From Gammaproteobacteria bacterium (GTDB lineage Bacteria; Pseudomonadota; Gammaproteobacteria; Coxiellales; Coxiellaceae), in NCBI GenBank assembly GCA_021774015.1, contig JAJFJO010000356.1:1-13797 (forward strand): a stretch of 13,797 bases of DNA. The letters are read 5' to 3'. The notes below the pieces were generated by a model that did no database searches, had not been told where the DNA came from, and saw only the letters and a list, made by a program, of their open reading frames with translations. Below are positions 7,065-12,538 of the stretch, piece by piece; the first letter of the stretch is position 1, and each line of letters begins with the position of its first letter. Position numbers and translations under genes: made by a program.

Positions 7065-7070
7065 AAGGAG
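7065..7070 (+). promoter_or_regulatory. Shine-Dalgarno AAGGAG that sets the cydA start
   Basis: AAGGAG lies 9 nt before the ATG at 7080 but only 3 nt before the ATG at 7074. It lies downstream of the TTG at 7050, so it rules out that longer start. The 7080 start also gives the family-typical N-terminal length. Confidence 0.7.
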
Positions 7071-7079
7071 CTCATGACT

Positions 7080-8657
7080 ATGCTACCTAACCACGCCGCG
7101 GTTATTCTATCACGTTGGCAGTTTGCGCTAACGGCTATGTACCACTTCCTATTTGTCCCACTCACCATCGGCCTTGCATCGATGCTTGCCATTATGGAAA
7201 CTGTCTATGTGATGACGAGGCGCAAAATCTGGAAAGACATGACTCAATTTTGGGGAATTTTATTTGGCATTAATTTTGCAATTGGTGTGGCAACTGGGAT
7301 CACCATGGAATTTCAGTTCGGCACAAACTGGTCCTACTTCGCGCAATACGTCGGTGACATCTTCGGGGCACCGTTAGCTATTGAAGGGCTTATGGCATTT
7401 TTTTTAGAGGCTACATTTATAGGCCTATTCTTCTTTGGCTGGAACAAGTTATCAAAGCTTGGCCACCTTATCGTTACCTGGTGTGTTGCGCTGGGCTCTA
7501 GCTTTTCTGCTCTTTGGATTCTAGTTGCTAATGGTTGGATGCAAAATCCCGTTGGCGCTAAGTTTGATTTTCAAACAATGCGCATGGAAGTCAGCAGTTT
7601 TACCAAAGTGATTTTTAATCCGGTAGCTCAAGCTAAATTCGTTCATACCATTAGCGCGGGCTACGTAACCGGCGCTATGTTTGTATTATCAATCAGTGCC
7701 ATTTATTTATTACGCGGGCGCAATATCGAATTTGCTAAGCGCTCAATGACCGTTGCTATCTCTTTCGGATTAGCATCCGCATTATCCGTTGTTGTACTCG
7801 GCGATGAAAGCGGCTACCTTTCTAATCAACACCAAAAAATGAAGCTCGCTTCGATGGAAGGCATGTGGCAAACAGAAAAAGCACCTGCTTCATTCAATCT
7901 TATTGGATTTCCTAGCAACAAAGACCACAAAACGTATTATAGAATTAAAATACCTTATGTTTTAGGCATCATCGCTACTCGCTCGCTTAACCAAGTGCTG
8001 CCTGGCATTAATGCACTTGTTAAGTACTCTCGAGTCAACTTGATTCCAAAAGGCATCAAAGCCTATACCGCCCTACAAATTCTTGAGAAAGACCCCAACA
8101 ATAAAGCAGCACAAGCTACATTCAGCCAAAACTCAAGAGCGCTTGGGTATGGATTTTTAGTTCGTGAATTTGCTAAAAATCCTGCAAAAGCGACGCCAGC
8201 ACAACTGGATAAAGCCGCGTGGGCAACCGTACCGTCCAACATCTTTGCTTTATTTTGGAGTTTTCGCGTGATGGTGGCTTGCGGCTTTTTCTTTATATTT
8301 TTATTTTCAGTAGGGTTTTTATTATCAACTTTCCGAAAGCTCGACAAAAGGTGGTTCTTATATATGGCCGCTTTTAGCCTACCTTTACCTTGGATTGCCG
8401 TTGAACTTGGCTGGTTTGTTGCAGAGCATGGCCGCCAACCTTGGGTCATCGAAGGCATGCTGCCAACCAACATCGCCTCGTCCTCACTCGCAATACAAGA
8501 TGTAGTAATGTCCCTTGCCGGTTTCATCGCTATTTACACTGTGCTGGCCATTATTGAAGTATTCTTAATGGTGAAGTATGCGAGACTGGGGCCTGATGGT
8601 ATTGAGAAAAAATACCAAACAATGTCTGATACATACTTTCCAGCTAACAATCAATAA
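7080..8657 (+). CDS. cydA: Cytochrome bd ubiquinol oxidase subunit I
   Basis: This is a 525-residue protein, against 522 in E. coli, and it is similar throughout. Heme ligands are visible: His22 in LTAMYHF (E. coli His19), the His in KFVHTISAGYVTGAMF (E. coli His186) and the Met in FRVMVACGF (E. coli Met393). The quinol-binding loop has the conserved GDESGY and, later, GWFVAEHGRQPW. A long insert between them marks the long-Q-loop E. coli-type subfamily. CydA carries hemes b558, b595 and d, and oxidises ubiquinol at the inner membrane while reducing oxygen to water with high affinity. It supports life at low oxygen and resists nitric oxide and peroxide. A frame opening with TTG at 7050 is not the likely start. 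cydB follows after 12 bases. Confidence 0.98.
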   Translation: MLPNHAAVILSRWQFALTAMYHFLFVPLTIGLASMLAIMETVYVMTRRKIWKDMTQFWGILFGINFAIGVATGITMEFQFGTNWSYFAQYVGDIFGAPLAIEGLMAFFLEATFIGLFFFGWNKLSKLGHLIVTWCVALGSSFSALWILVANGWMQNPVGAKFDFQTMRMEVSSFTKVIFNPVAQAKFVHTISAGYVTGAMFVLSISAIYLLRGRNIEFAKRSMTVAISFGLASALSVVVLGDESGYLSNQHQKMKLASMEGMWQTEKAPASFNLIGFPSNKDHKTYYRIKIPYVLGIIATRSLNQVLPGINALVKYSRVNLIPKGIKAYTALQILEKDPNNKAAQATFSQNSRALGYGFLVREFAKNPAKATPAQLDKAAWATVPSNIFALFWSFRVMVACGFFFIFLFSVGFLLSTFRKLDKRWFLYMAAFSLPLPWIAVELGWFVAEHGRQPWVIEGMLPTNIASSSLAIQDVVMSLAGFIAIYTVLAIIEVFLMVKYARLGPDGIEKKYQTMSDTYFPANNQ

Positions 8658-8669
8658 AGGGCTACAATA

Positions 8670-9806
8670 ATGGAATATTCAACATTACGTATTATCTGGT
8701 GGGTATTGCTTGGCGTGCTGCTCGCAGGCTTTGCTGTCATGGATGGTTTTGATCTTGGTACCGCTGCATTATTACCTTTCCTTGGGCGCAAAGACCTTGA
8801 GCGTCGCACGGTTATTAATACGGTAGGCCCTGTGTGGGAAGGCAACCAAGTTTGGATTATTCTAGGTGCCGGGGCTATTTTTGCAGCTTGGCCTATTATT
8901 TACGCCGTTGCTTTTTCAAGTTTTTATTTAGCCATGTTGTTATTATTACTTACCTTTATCATTCGCCCTGTTGCCTTTAAATACAGGAGTAAAATGAACA
9001 ACCCACGCTGGCGCAGCACATGGGACTGGAGTTTGTCGCTAGCTGCGATCGTGGCCGCTCTGGTTTTTGGCGTCGCTATCGGCAATATACTTCAAGGCAT
9101 TCCCTTTTACCTTGATCCAACCTTGCGTGCATTTTACACCGGACAGTTCTGGCAATTATTTAATCCTTTCGCATTACTGTGTGGCCTCGTGAGTGTTTCT
9201 ATGATTATTATGCATGGCGGTGTCTACTCTGCAATGAAAACAGAAGGCATTATTCGCTCTCGCGCCGTTAAAGCATCACGCCTGTTTGCCTTATTACTGC
9301 TTATTGTGTTTTCAATCGCTGGGTATTGGGTTGCGACACATATCAAAGGTTACGTTTTAACTCAAGCAATTAACATTAACGGCCCATCCAACCCTTTACA
9401 CAAGCAAGTCGCGCTTCAAACAGGTGCATGGATCGCCAATTATTTTGATCACCCCTGGATGATACTTGCGCCCATTATGGGCTTTGTGGGTGCTATTGGC
9501 GTCATTCTTTTTGTAAATATCCGATCAAGTTTGTTCGCATTTATTTGCTCAGCCGTCAGCACATTTGGAGTGGTCACTACCGTGGGTGTGAGTATGTTTC
9601 CTTTTATTTTGCCCTCTTCTACCAACCCCAGCTCTAGCCTGCTAGTATGGGATGCATCCTCAAGCAAAATGACACTCAACATTATGTTAGTAGCTGTTGT
9701 TATTTTTATGCCGATTATTTTAGCCTATACCTCATGGGCATACTGGGTGATGCGTGGCAAAGTTACGACCGACTACATTGAAAAAAATGATGCAACAACG
9801 TATTAA
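8670..9806 (+). CDS. cydB: Cytochrome bd ubiquinol oxidase subunit II
   Basis: This is a 378-residue protein, against 379 in E. coli. Family blocks are present in order: RIIWWVLLGVLLAGFAVMDG with FDLG, GPVWEGNQVWIILGAGAIFA with AWP, RPVAFKYRSK, GNILQGIPF, MFPFILPSS, LLVWDASSSKMTLN and YTSWAYWVMRGKVT. CydB is the structural partner of CydA in the inner membrane and is needed for heme insertion. AAGGG about 8 nt upstream of the ATG overlaps the end of cydA. The 3' end shares bases with the ribosome-binding site of cydX, so the three genes are translationally packed as one operon. Confidence 0.98.
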   Translation: MEYSTLRIIWWVLLGVLLAGFAVMDGFDLGTAALLPFLGRKDLERRTVINTVGPVWEGNQVWIILGAGAIFAAWPIIYAVAFSSFYLAMLLLLLTFIIRPVAFKYRSKMNNPRWRSTWDWSLSLAAIVAALVFGVAIGNILQGIPFYLDPTLRAFYTGQFWQLFNPFALLCGLVSVSMIIMHGGVYSAMKTEGIIRSRAVKASRLFALLLLIVFSIAGYWVATHIKGYVLTQAININGPSNPLHKQVALQTGAWIANYFDHPWMILAPIMGFVGAIGVILFVNIRSSLFAFICSAVSTFGVVTTVGVSMFPFILPSSTNPSSSLLVWDASSSKMTLNIMLVAVVIFMPIILAYTSWAYWVMRGKVTTDYIEKNDATTY

Positions 9807-9818
9807 GGAGTTATCAAT

Positions 9819-9938
9819 ATGTGGTATTTTTCTTGGATTCTAGGTTTTGGATTAGCTGCCGCCTTTGCCATTCTTAATGCGTTATGGTTTGAATTAATGC
9901 CTACGCGTGAGCGTGATACTGAAAAGCAAGATAGTTAA
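9819..9938 (+). CDS. cydX: CydX, small subunit of cytochrome bd oxidase
   Basis: This is a 39-codon gene, too short for most gene callers. It begins MWYFSWILGFGLA, which is the CydX signature (E. coli CydX begins MWYFAWILG). A single transmembrane helix (about 3-24) is followed by a charged tail, PTRERDTEKQDS. AAGGAG at 9805-9810 sits 8 nt before the ATG and overlaps the cydB stop codon. CydX binds CydA and stabilises the heme b595/d site. The segment after the signature (AILNALWFELM) differs from E. coli. A terminator follows directly, which fits it being the last gene of the operon. Confidence 0.93.
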   Translation: MWYFSWILGFGLAAAFAILNALWFELMPTRERDTEKQDS

Positions 9939-9948
9939 TTATATTTCC

Positions 9949-9993
9949 CTCCGGAAATAAATTCGAGCTCACTTCCGGGGTTTATTTGGTTTT
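9949..9993 (+). terminator. Probable intrinsic terminator of cydABX
   Basis: CTCCGGAA (9949-9956) pairs with TTCCGGGG (9973-9980), an 8-bp stem with one G-U pair and a 16-nt loop. It is followed by the U-rich run TTTATTTGGTTTT. A smaller overlapping hairpin (TATTTCC, CTCC, GGAAATA at 9942-9959) is mutually exclusive with it. No U tract follows in the minus direction, so it serves the plus-strand operon. The loop is longer than ideal. Confidence 0.55.
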
Positions 9994-10021
9994 AAAAAAT
10001 TTTGGGGTGACCTGAATGAAA

Positions 10022-10498
10022 TTAAATCCGATCAATATCAACAAAATCGGAATCCATACCATTGTCGCCCGGCTGCCATTGCTGTAACGCGCTTTGCAAT
10101 TTATCAACAATATAGTCTTCTAGTGTATTGAAATCTTCTTTATGCATATACAAAAACTTAACCCCTACACGACAATAGTGATTTTCTATATCACGCTCAC
10201 AATGAGTTACTGTACTCACTGCTAAAATCAAATTGGGTAATGATGACAATTTCATTGTTAATGCAAGGTTAGTGCCTGCTGGAATCATCTCTTTGGTAAT
10301 AAATGATAATCCGAAAATGCTAATGTCGGCATCTGATGGTAGATGCTCTTCTTTAAGCTCCGGAAATAAACTCTTGCTTTCCACTTCATGAGTGAGCTGT
10401 GTAATTGCATTATTCACCTCTTCCTCTGTGAGCATGCGTTGACTCAAAGCGATGGAATCTTTAAGACGAAATAATTGGCGCTTTTCTTGTATACCCAC
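10022..10498 (-). CDS. PilZ-domain protein, candidate cyclic-di-GMP receptor
   Basis: This is a 158-residue protein from a GTG start. Both c-di-GMP binding motifs of PilZ domains are present: RQLFR (RxxxR, residues 7-11) and DISIFG ([D/N]xSxxG, residues 58-63). A late PilZ strand/helix RVGVKFLYMHKEDFNTLEDY follows (about 110-129). The two motifs are usually about 20-30 residues apart. Here 46 residues separate them, including a polar, probably helical insert (about 20-50). The frame is open to an ATG at 10606 and has another at 10522. The GTG at 10498 is preferred because GGGAG (10510-10506) lies 7 nt upstream and a -10 TATAGT at 10534-10529 would make the 10522 start nearly leaderless. It is single-domain and cytosolic, with no signal or membrane segment. 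Its target is unknown. Confidence 0.72.
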   Translation of the reverse strand: MGIQEKRQLFRLKDSIALSQRMLTEEEVNNAITQLTHEVESKSLFPELKEEHLPSDADISIFGLSFITKEMIPAGTNLALTMKLSSLPNLILAVSTVTHCERDIENHYCRVGVKFLYMHKEDFNTLEDYIVDKLQSALQQWQPGDNGMDSDFVDIDRI

Positions 10499-10505
10499 AA
10501 TCACA

Positions 10506-10534
10506 CTCCCGTTATTACCCATAAGGAAACTATA
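10506..10534 (-). promoter_or_regulatory. Predicted -10 and Shine-Dalgarno of the PilZ gene
   Basis: On the minus strand TATAGT (10534-10529) is a near-consensus -10, with a start near 10522. GGGAG (10510-10506) is a ribosome-binding site 7 nt before GTG (10498). No clear -35 is seen. Together they favour the GTG start over the upstream ATG codons. Confidence 0.4.
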
Positions 10535-10657
10535 GCAGCGAATTACGGCATTACTTGCCGCAAAAAAACTAAATTTGCAACTATTTGATTTACATGCTAT
10601 TTTCAACCTACAGAACGCAATTGAGTGCGTTTACACATTCACAAGCAGGGCAAAATC

Positions 10658-11212
10658 ATGGGACATCGACTTTCAAAAATCTATACTCGCACAGGAGACA
10701 AGGGCACCACAGGCCTTGCTGACGGAAGCCGAGTGTCTAAAAACGATCTGCGCATAGAGTGCCTTGGCACTATTGATGAATTAAGCGCAAGTATTGGTGT
10801 CGTTTTATGCGACCCCACACTGCGCGACCCATTAAAGACCTGCTTTACTCAGGTACAAAATGATTTATTTGATCTCGGCGGCGAACTAGCCATACCCGGC
10901 ACTGAGACATTAACCGTAAAATATACAGAGTATTTAGAGCAACAATTAGATGCACTTAATGATGAATTAGACTACCTAAAAGAATTTATTCTACCTGGTG
11001 GTCATATCGCTGCTGCGCAAACGCATGTCGCACGCACTATTTGTCGTCGCGCAGAGAGAAATTTATTTACCTTATCACAAGAGCATCCGCTTAATGTGCA
11101 TTCGCAAATGTATATTAATCGGTTGTCAGATTTATTGTTTGTTGCAGCAAGAATTATTAATAAAGACAATAATATCCAAGAGCCTTATTGGGAAAGGCGT
11201 AAAGAAAAATAA
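10658..11212 (+). CDS. PduO-type ATP:cob(I)alamin adenosyltransferase
   Basis: This is a 184-residue protein. The N-terminal ATP-binding loop IYTRTGDKGTTGLADGSRV is nearly invariant in PduO/MMAB-type enzymes. IDELSASIG, ILPGGHIAAAQTHVARTICR with RAER, and YINRLSDLLFVAAR follow, the last two carrying the ATP- and corrinoid-site arginines. It forms trimers in the cytoplasm and transfers the 5'-deoxyadenosyl group of ATP to cob(I)alamin, making coenzyme B12 for enzymes such as methylmalonyl-CoA mutase or B12-dependent ribonucleotide reductase. Neither lies in this window. The ATG at 10658 is preferred over a GTG at 10625 because AGGG (10647-10650) sits 7 nt upstream and family members start just before the ATP loop. 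Its 3' end overlaps the convergent PIN gene by 28 bases. Confidence 0.94.
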   Translation: MGHRLSKIYTRTGDKGTTGLADGSRVSKNDLRIECLGTIDELSASIGVVLCDPTLRDPLKTCFTQVQNDLFDLGGELAIPGTETLTVKYTEYLEQQLDALNDELDYLKEFILPGGHIAAAQTHVARTICRRAERNLFTLSQEHPLNVHSQMYINRLSDLLFVAARIINKDNNIQEPYWERRKEK

Positions 11213-11586
11213 TCTGCTGGGGGAAGAATAACAACCCCTTTGATGGTTTTCCCAAAAAAACAACCAAAATCACGAACATCCCCTGCAATTAGATAGCTGA
11301 CATTTGAGCCTATAGCAGCAGCAAGTATGGGACGATCTTTTTCTCGTAGCTTGATGTTTTGAGGCAGCAATACATCATCATATTCCGTATGAATCTCAAT
11401 ATGTTCTAGCATTGAATGCAAACGCTCCACCTTATCGACATCACGTAAATTCCTTCGGGCTTCTTCTACAGCATAATTCGATGAAATTAGCTTTACACCT
11501 TTTAATACCCAGATTTTTTTAATCCTACTATTTTCACTATAAGCAGCTGAAAACAACACATTTGCATCTAAAAACAATCTATCCAT
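11185..11586 (-). CDS. PIN-domain ribonuclease toxin (VapC-like)
   Basis: This is a 133-residue protein with a single PIN domain. All acidic residues expected for the metal site are visible: Asp7 in LFLDANVLFSA, Glu41/Glu42 in YAVEEARRNL, Asp84 in REKDRPILAAAI and Asp103 in IAGDVRDFG. The REKDRPIL and AGD arrangement suggests the PIN_3-type branch rather than classical VapC. Such toxins are Mg2+-dependent RNases that cleave tRNA or rRNA when freed from their antitoxin. It lies 12 bases downstream of the antitoxin gene and must be co-transcribed with it. The C-terminus overlaps the convergent adenosyltransferase gene by 28 bases. There is no sign of truncation. RNA target unknown. Confidence 0.88.
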   Translation of the reverse strand: MDRLFLDANVLFSAAYSENSRIKKIWVLKGVKLISSNYAVEEARRNLRDVDKVERLHSMLEHIEIHTEYDDVLLPQNIKLREKDRPILAAAIGSNVSYLIAGDVRDFGCFFGKTIKGVVILPPADYFSLRLSQ

Positions 11587-11598
11587 GTCATATTCTTT

Positions 11599-11889
11599 TT
11601 ATTTTGGTTTATGGTGGGGAATCTTATCTGGATCAAGTCCCATTTCTTTTACTGTTTTACGAGCAGCTTTATAATCAGAAGAATCAACAGCATTAGAGAG
11701 AATAAACTCCGCTTTGCGTTCAGCGCTATAAATCTCAACAGGCAATGCAACCGCCGGCTTCAATAAAATTCCATCACCATGATTTTCCGCAATCAAAAGA
11801 TCACCCTCTTCCAAATGCATTTCTAACCGCAATCCTGAAGGGATAACCACAGTGCCTCGTTTACCGAGCTTAGTAATTTCATGCTTCAT
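11599..11889 (-). CDS. AbrB/MazE-type antitoxin of the PIN toxin
   Basis: This is a 96-residue protein. The N-terminal half (1-48) is a SpoVT/AbrB swapped-hairpin DNA-binding domain: KHEITKLGKRGTVVIPSGL, EEGDLLIAENHGDGILLKP. The C-terminal half (about 50-96, ending DPDKIPHHKPK) is charged and is probably the toxin-binding segment. The frame is open to an ATG at 11952, but the ATG at 11889 is the likely start. AGAGG lies 7 nt upstream, the AbrB domain starts there, and the upstream region is a strong promoter with operator repeats. The antitoxin should neutralise the PIN toxin and, with it, repress this promoter. Antitoxin-first order is the usual one. Confidence 0.88.
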   Translation of the reverse strand: MKHEITKLGKRGTVVIPSGLRLEMHLEEGDLLIAENHGDGILLKPAVALPVEIYSAERKAEFILSNAVDSSDYKAARKTVKEMGLDPDKIPHHKPK

Positions 11890-11899
11890 ATCAAAACCT

Positions 11900-11952
11900 C
11901 TGAATATCAGTAATTCAGCAATAATCATAGTCTGAATTACAGAAACTTTCAA
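11900..11952 (-). promoter_or_regulatory. Promoter and operator of the AbrB/PIN toxin-antitoxin operon
   Basis: On the minus strand TTGAAA (11952-11947), 17 bp, then TATGAT (11929-11924) is a strong sigma-70 promoter with one mismatch in each box. A perfect 9-bp inverted repeat, GTAATTCAG (11910-11918) and CTGAATTAC (11932-11940), straddles the -10. A third CTGAAT half-site is at 11900-11905. Binding there would block RNA polymerase, as expected for autorepression by an AbrB-type antitoxin. Confidence 0.75.
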
Positions 11953-12000
11953 ATAGGTGAAAAGGTGTAGAGAGGCGTGACTATTTGTGACATTTCCTGT

Positions 12001-12119
12001 TCCGCCCTTTCAGGGCTGAAGGTGGTTCGGTGCTATTTACCCAGGGTTATCGCGCTTCACGCGCTCAACCCCGAGCTCTACAGGTTATACGCCTTCAGCG
12101 TTTTTGGTTCTGAAGCGAG
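12001..12119. repeat. Structured intergenic repeat with three successive hairpins (REP-like)
   Basis: Three palindromes occur in about 110 bases. The first is GCCCT-TTC-AGGGC (12004-12016). The second is nested, with outer stem GGGTT (12044-12048)/AACCC (12067-12071) and inner stem CGCG-CTTCA-CGCG (12051-12063). The third is a short CGC-CTTCA-GCG (12090-12100), followed by CTGAAG (12110-12115), which can also pair with CTTCAG (12093-12098). The loops reuse TTCA. It is much more GC-rich than its surroundings and resembles the multi-hairpin dispersed repeats of many bacterial genomes. Family membership is from memory of the pattern, and copy number cannot be judged here. Confidence 0.5.
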
Positions 12120-12136
12120 AGTGTGCCTGGTTTTAG

Positions 12137-12181
12137 AGGCCACTTACTGACGTGCATGGTTCTGAGACTAGGCCACTTACT
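12137..12181 (+). repeat. 12-bp direct repeat, 33 bp apart
   Basis: AGGCCACTTACT occurs at 12137-12148 and 12170-12181. A shorter GGTTCTGA pair (12106-12113 and 12158-12165) interleaves with it, suggesting a duplicated unit at the edge of the hairpin repeat. It could be two remnants of a tandem repeat or the footprint of an excised element. With the operator and the hairpin repeat, it is what the 310-base gene-free stretch 11890-12199 holds. Confidence 0.6.
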
Positions 12182-12199
12182 CGCATACGCAGCTGAAAA

Positions 12200-12445
12200 T
12201 CAATGTGCGTTTTTATCCGCCTCGACAGCCGCAACCATATCCGCCACCGTGTGAATATCTTCTATGTTTTCAGGAGGGATGTGTGTATTAAATTCTTCGT
12301 TAATCACAAGCAGCAAATCTAACGCATCCAAAGAATCAATATCTAAATCATTTACAAAATGCGTCTTGCCCGTTAACACATCAATATCAACTTCAAAATA
12401 CCCACTAATAACCTGCTTAACGTCTTGCTCAATAGACTCCGTCAT
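12200..12445 (-). CDS. Acyl carrier protein
   Basis: This is an 81-residue acidic protein. DLDIDSLDALDLLLVINEEF carries the phosphopantetheine site DSL at Ser38, equivalent to Ser36 of E. coli AcpP. The four-helix pattern is visible, ending TVADMVAAVE. It would carry acyl chains on 4'-phosphopantetheine in the cytoplasm. No fab, lux-type or polyketide gene is adjacent, so it is an orphan ACP and its partner is unknown. The ATG at 12445 is preferred (81 residues, family-typical) over an ATG at 12478, which would start inside a palindrome. It lies downstream of dotA on the same strand, 93 bases away, with its own -10 in between. Confidence 0.9.
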   Translation of the reverse strand: MTESIEQDVKQVISGYFEVDIDVLTGKTHFVNDLDIDSLDALDLLLVINEEFNTHIPPENIEDIHTVADMVAAVEADKNAH

Positions 12446-12463
12446 AATATACACTCTTGGGGT

Positions 12464-12492
12464 TAGCATGCTACACAACAGTATAGCATGCT
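12464..12492 (-). promoter_or_regulatory. Twin palindromes around the -10 of the acyl carrier protein gene
   Basis: TAGCATGCT occurs twice (12464-12472 and 12484-12492), 20 bp apart. Each is part of a self-palindrome, AGCATGCT. On the minus strand a -10 TATACT (12485-12480) lies between them. Two palindromic sites two helical turns apart around a -10 look like an operator. The same bases can also form an 8-9 bp hairpin in RNA. No convincing -35 is visible. Confidence 0.5.
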
Positions 12493-12538
12493 TAATTTTA
12501 TATAGAGGCTGTTATCAGCAACACGACCGCCTAACTAA

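Noticed and set aside
7050..7079. Upstream TTG start for cydA adding 10 residues
   Set aside because: It lies before the strong AAGGAG ribosome-binding site and has no such site of its own. The added residues are not part of the CydA N-terminus.
8063..8527. 154-codon minus-strand open frame inside cydA
   Set aside because: It is the antisense shadow of a well-conserved gene and has no recognisable domain or ribosome-binding site.
10614..10631. Hairpin AACGCA-N6-TGCGTT upstream of the adenosyltransferase as a B12 riboswitch
   Set aside because: Far too small for a cobalamin riboswitch and without a B12-box sequence. It is a simple 6-bp stem of doubtful meaning.
12001..12185. CRISPR array
   Set aside because: The repeats are hairpins of different sequence plus only two copies of a 12-mer. 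There is no regular repeat-spacer series and no cas gene.
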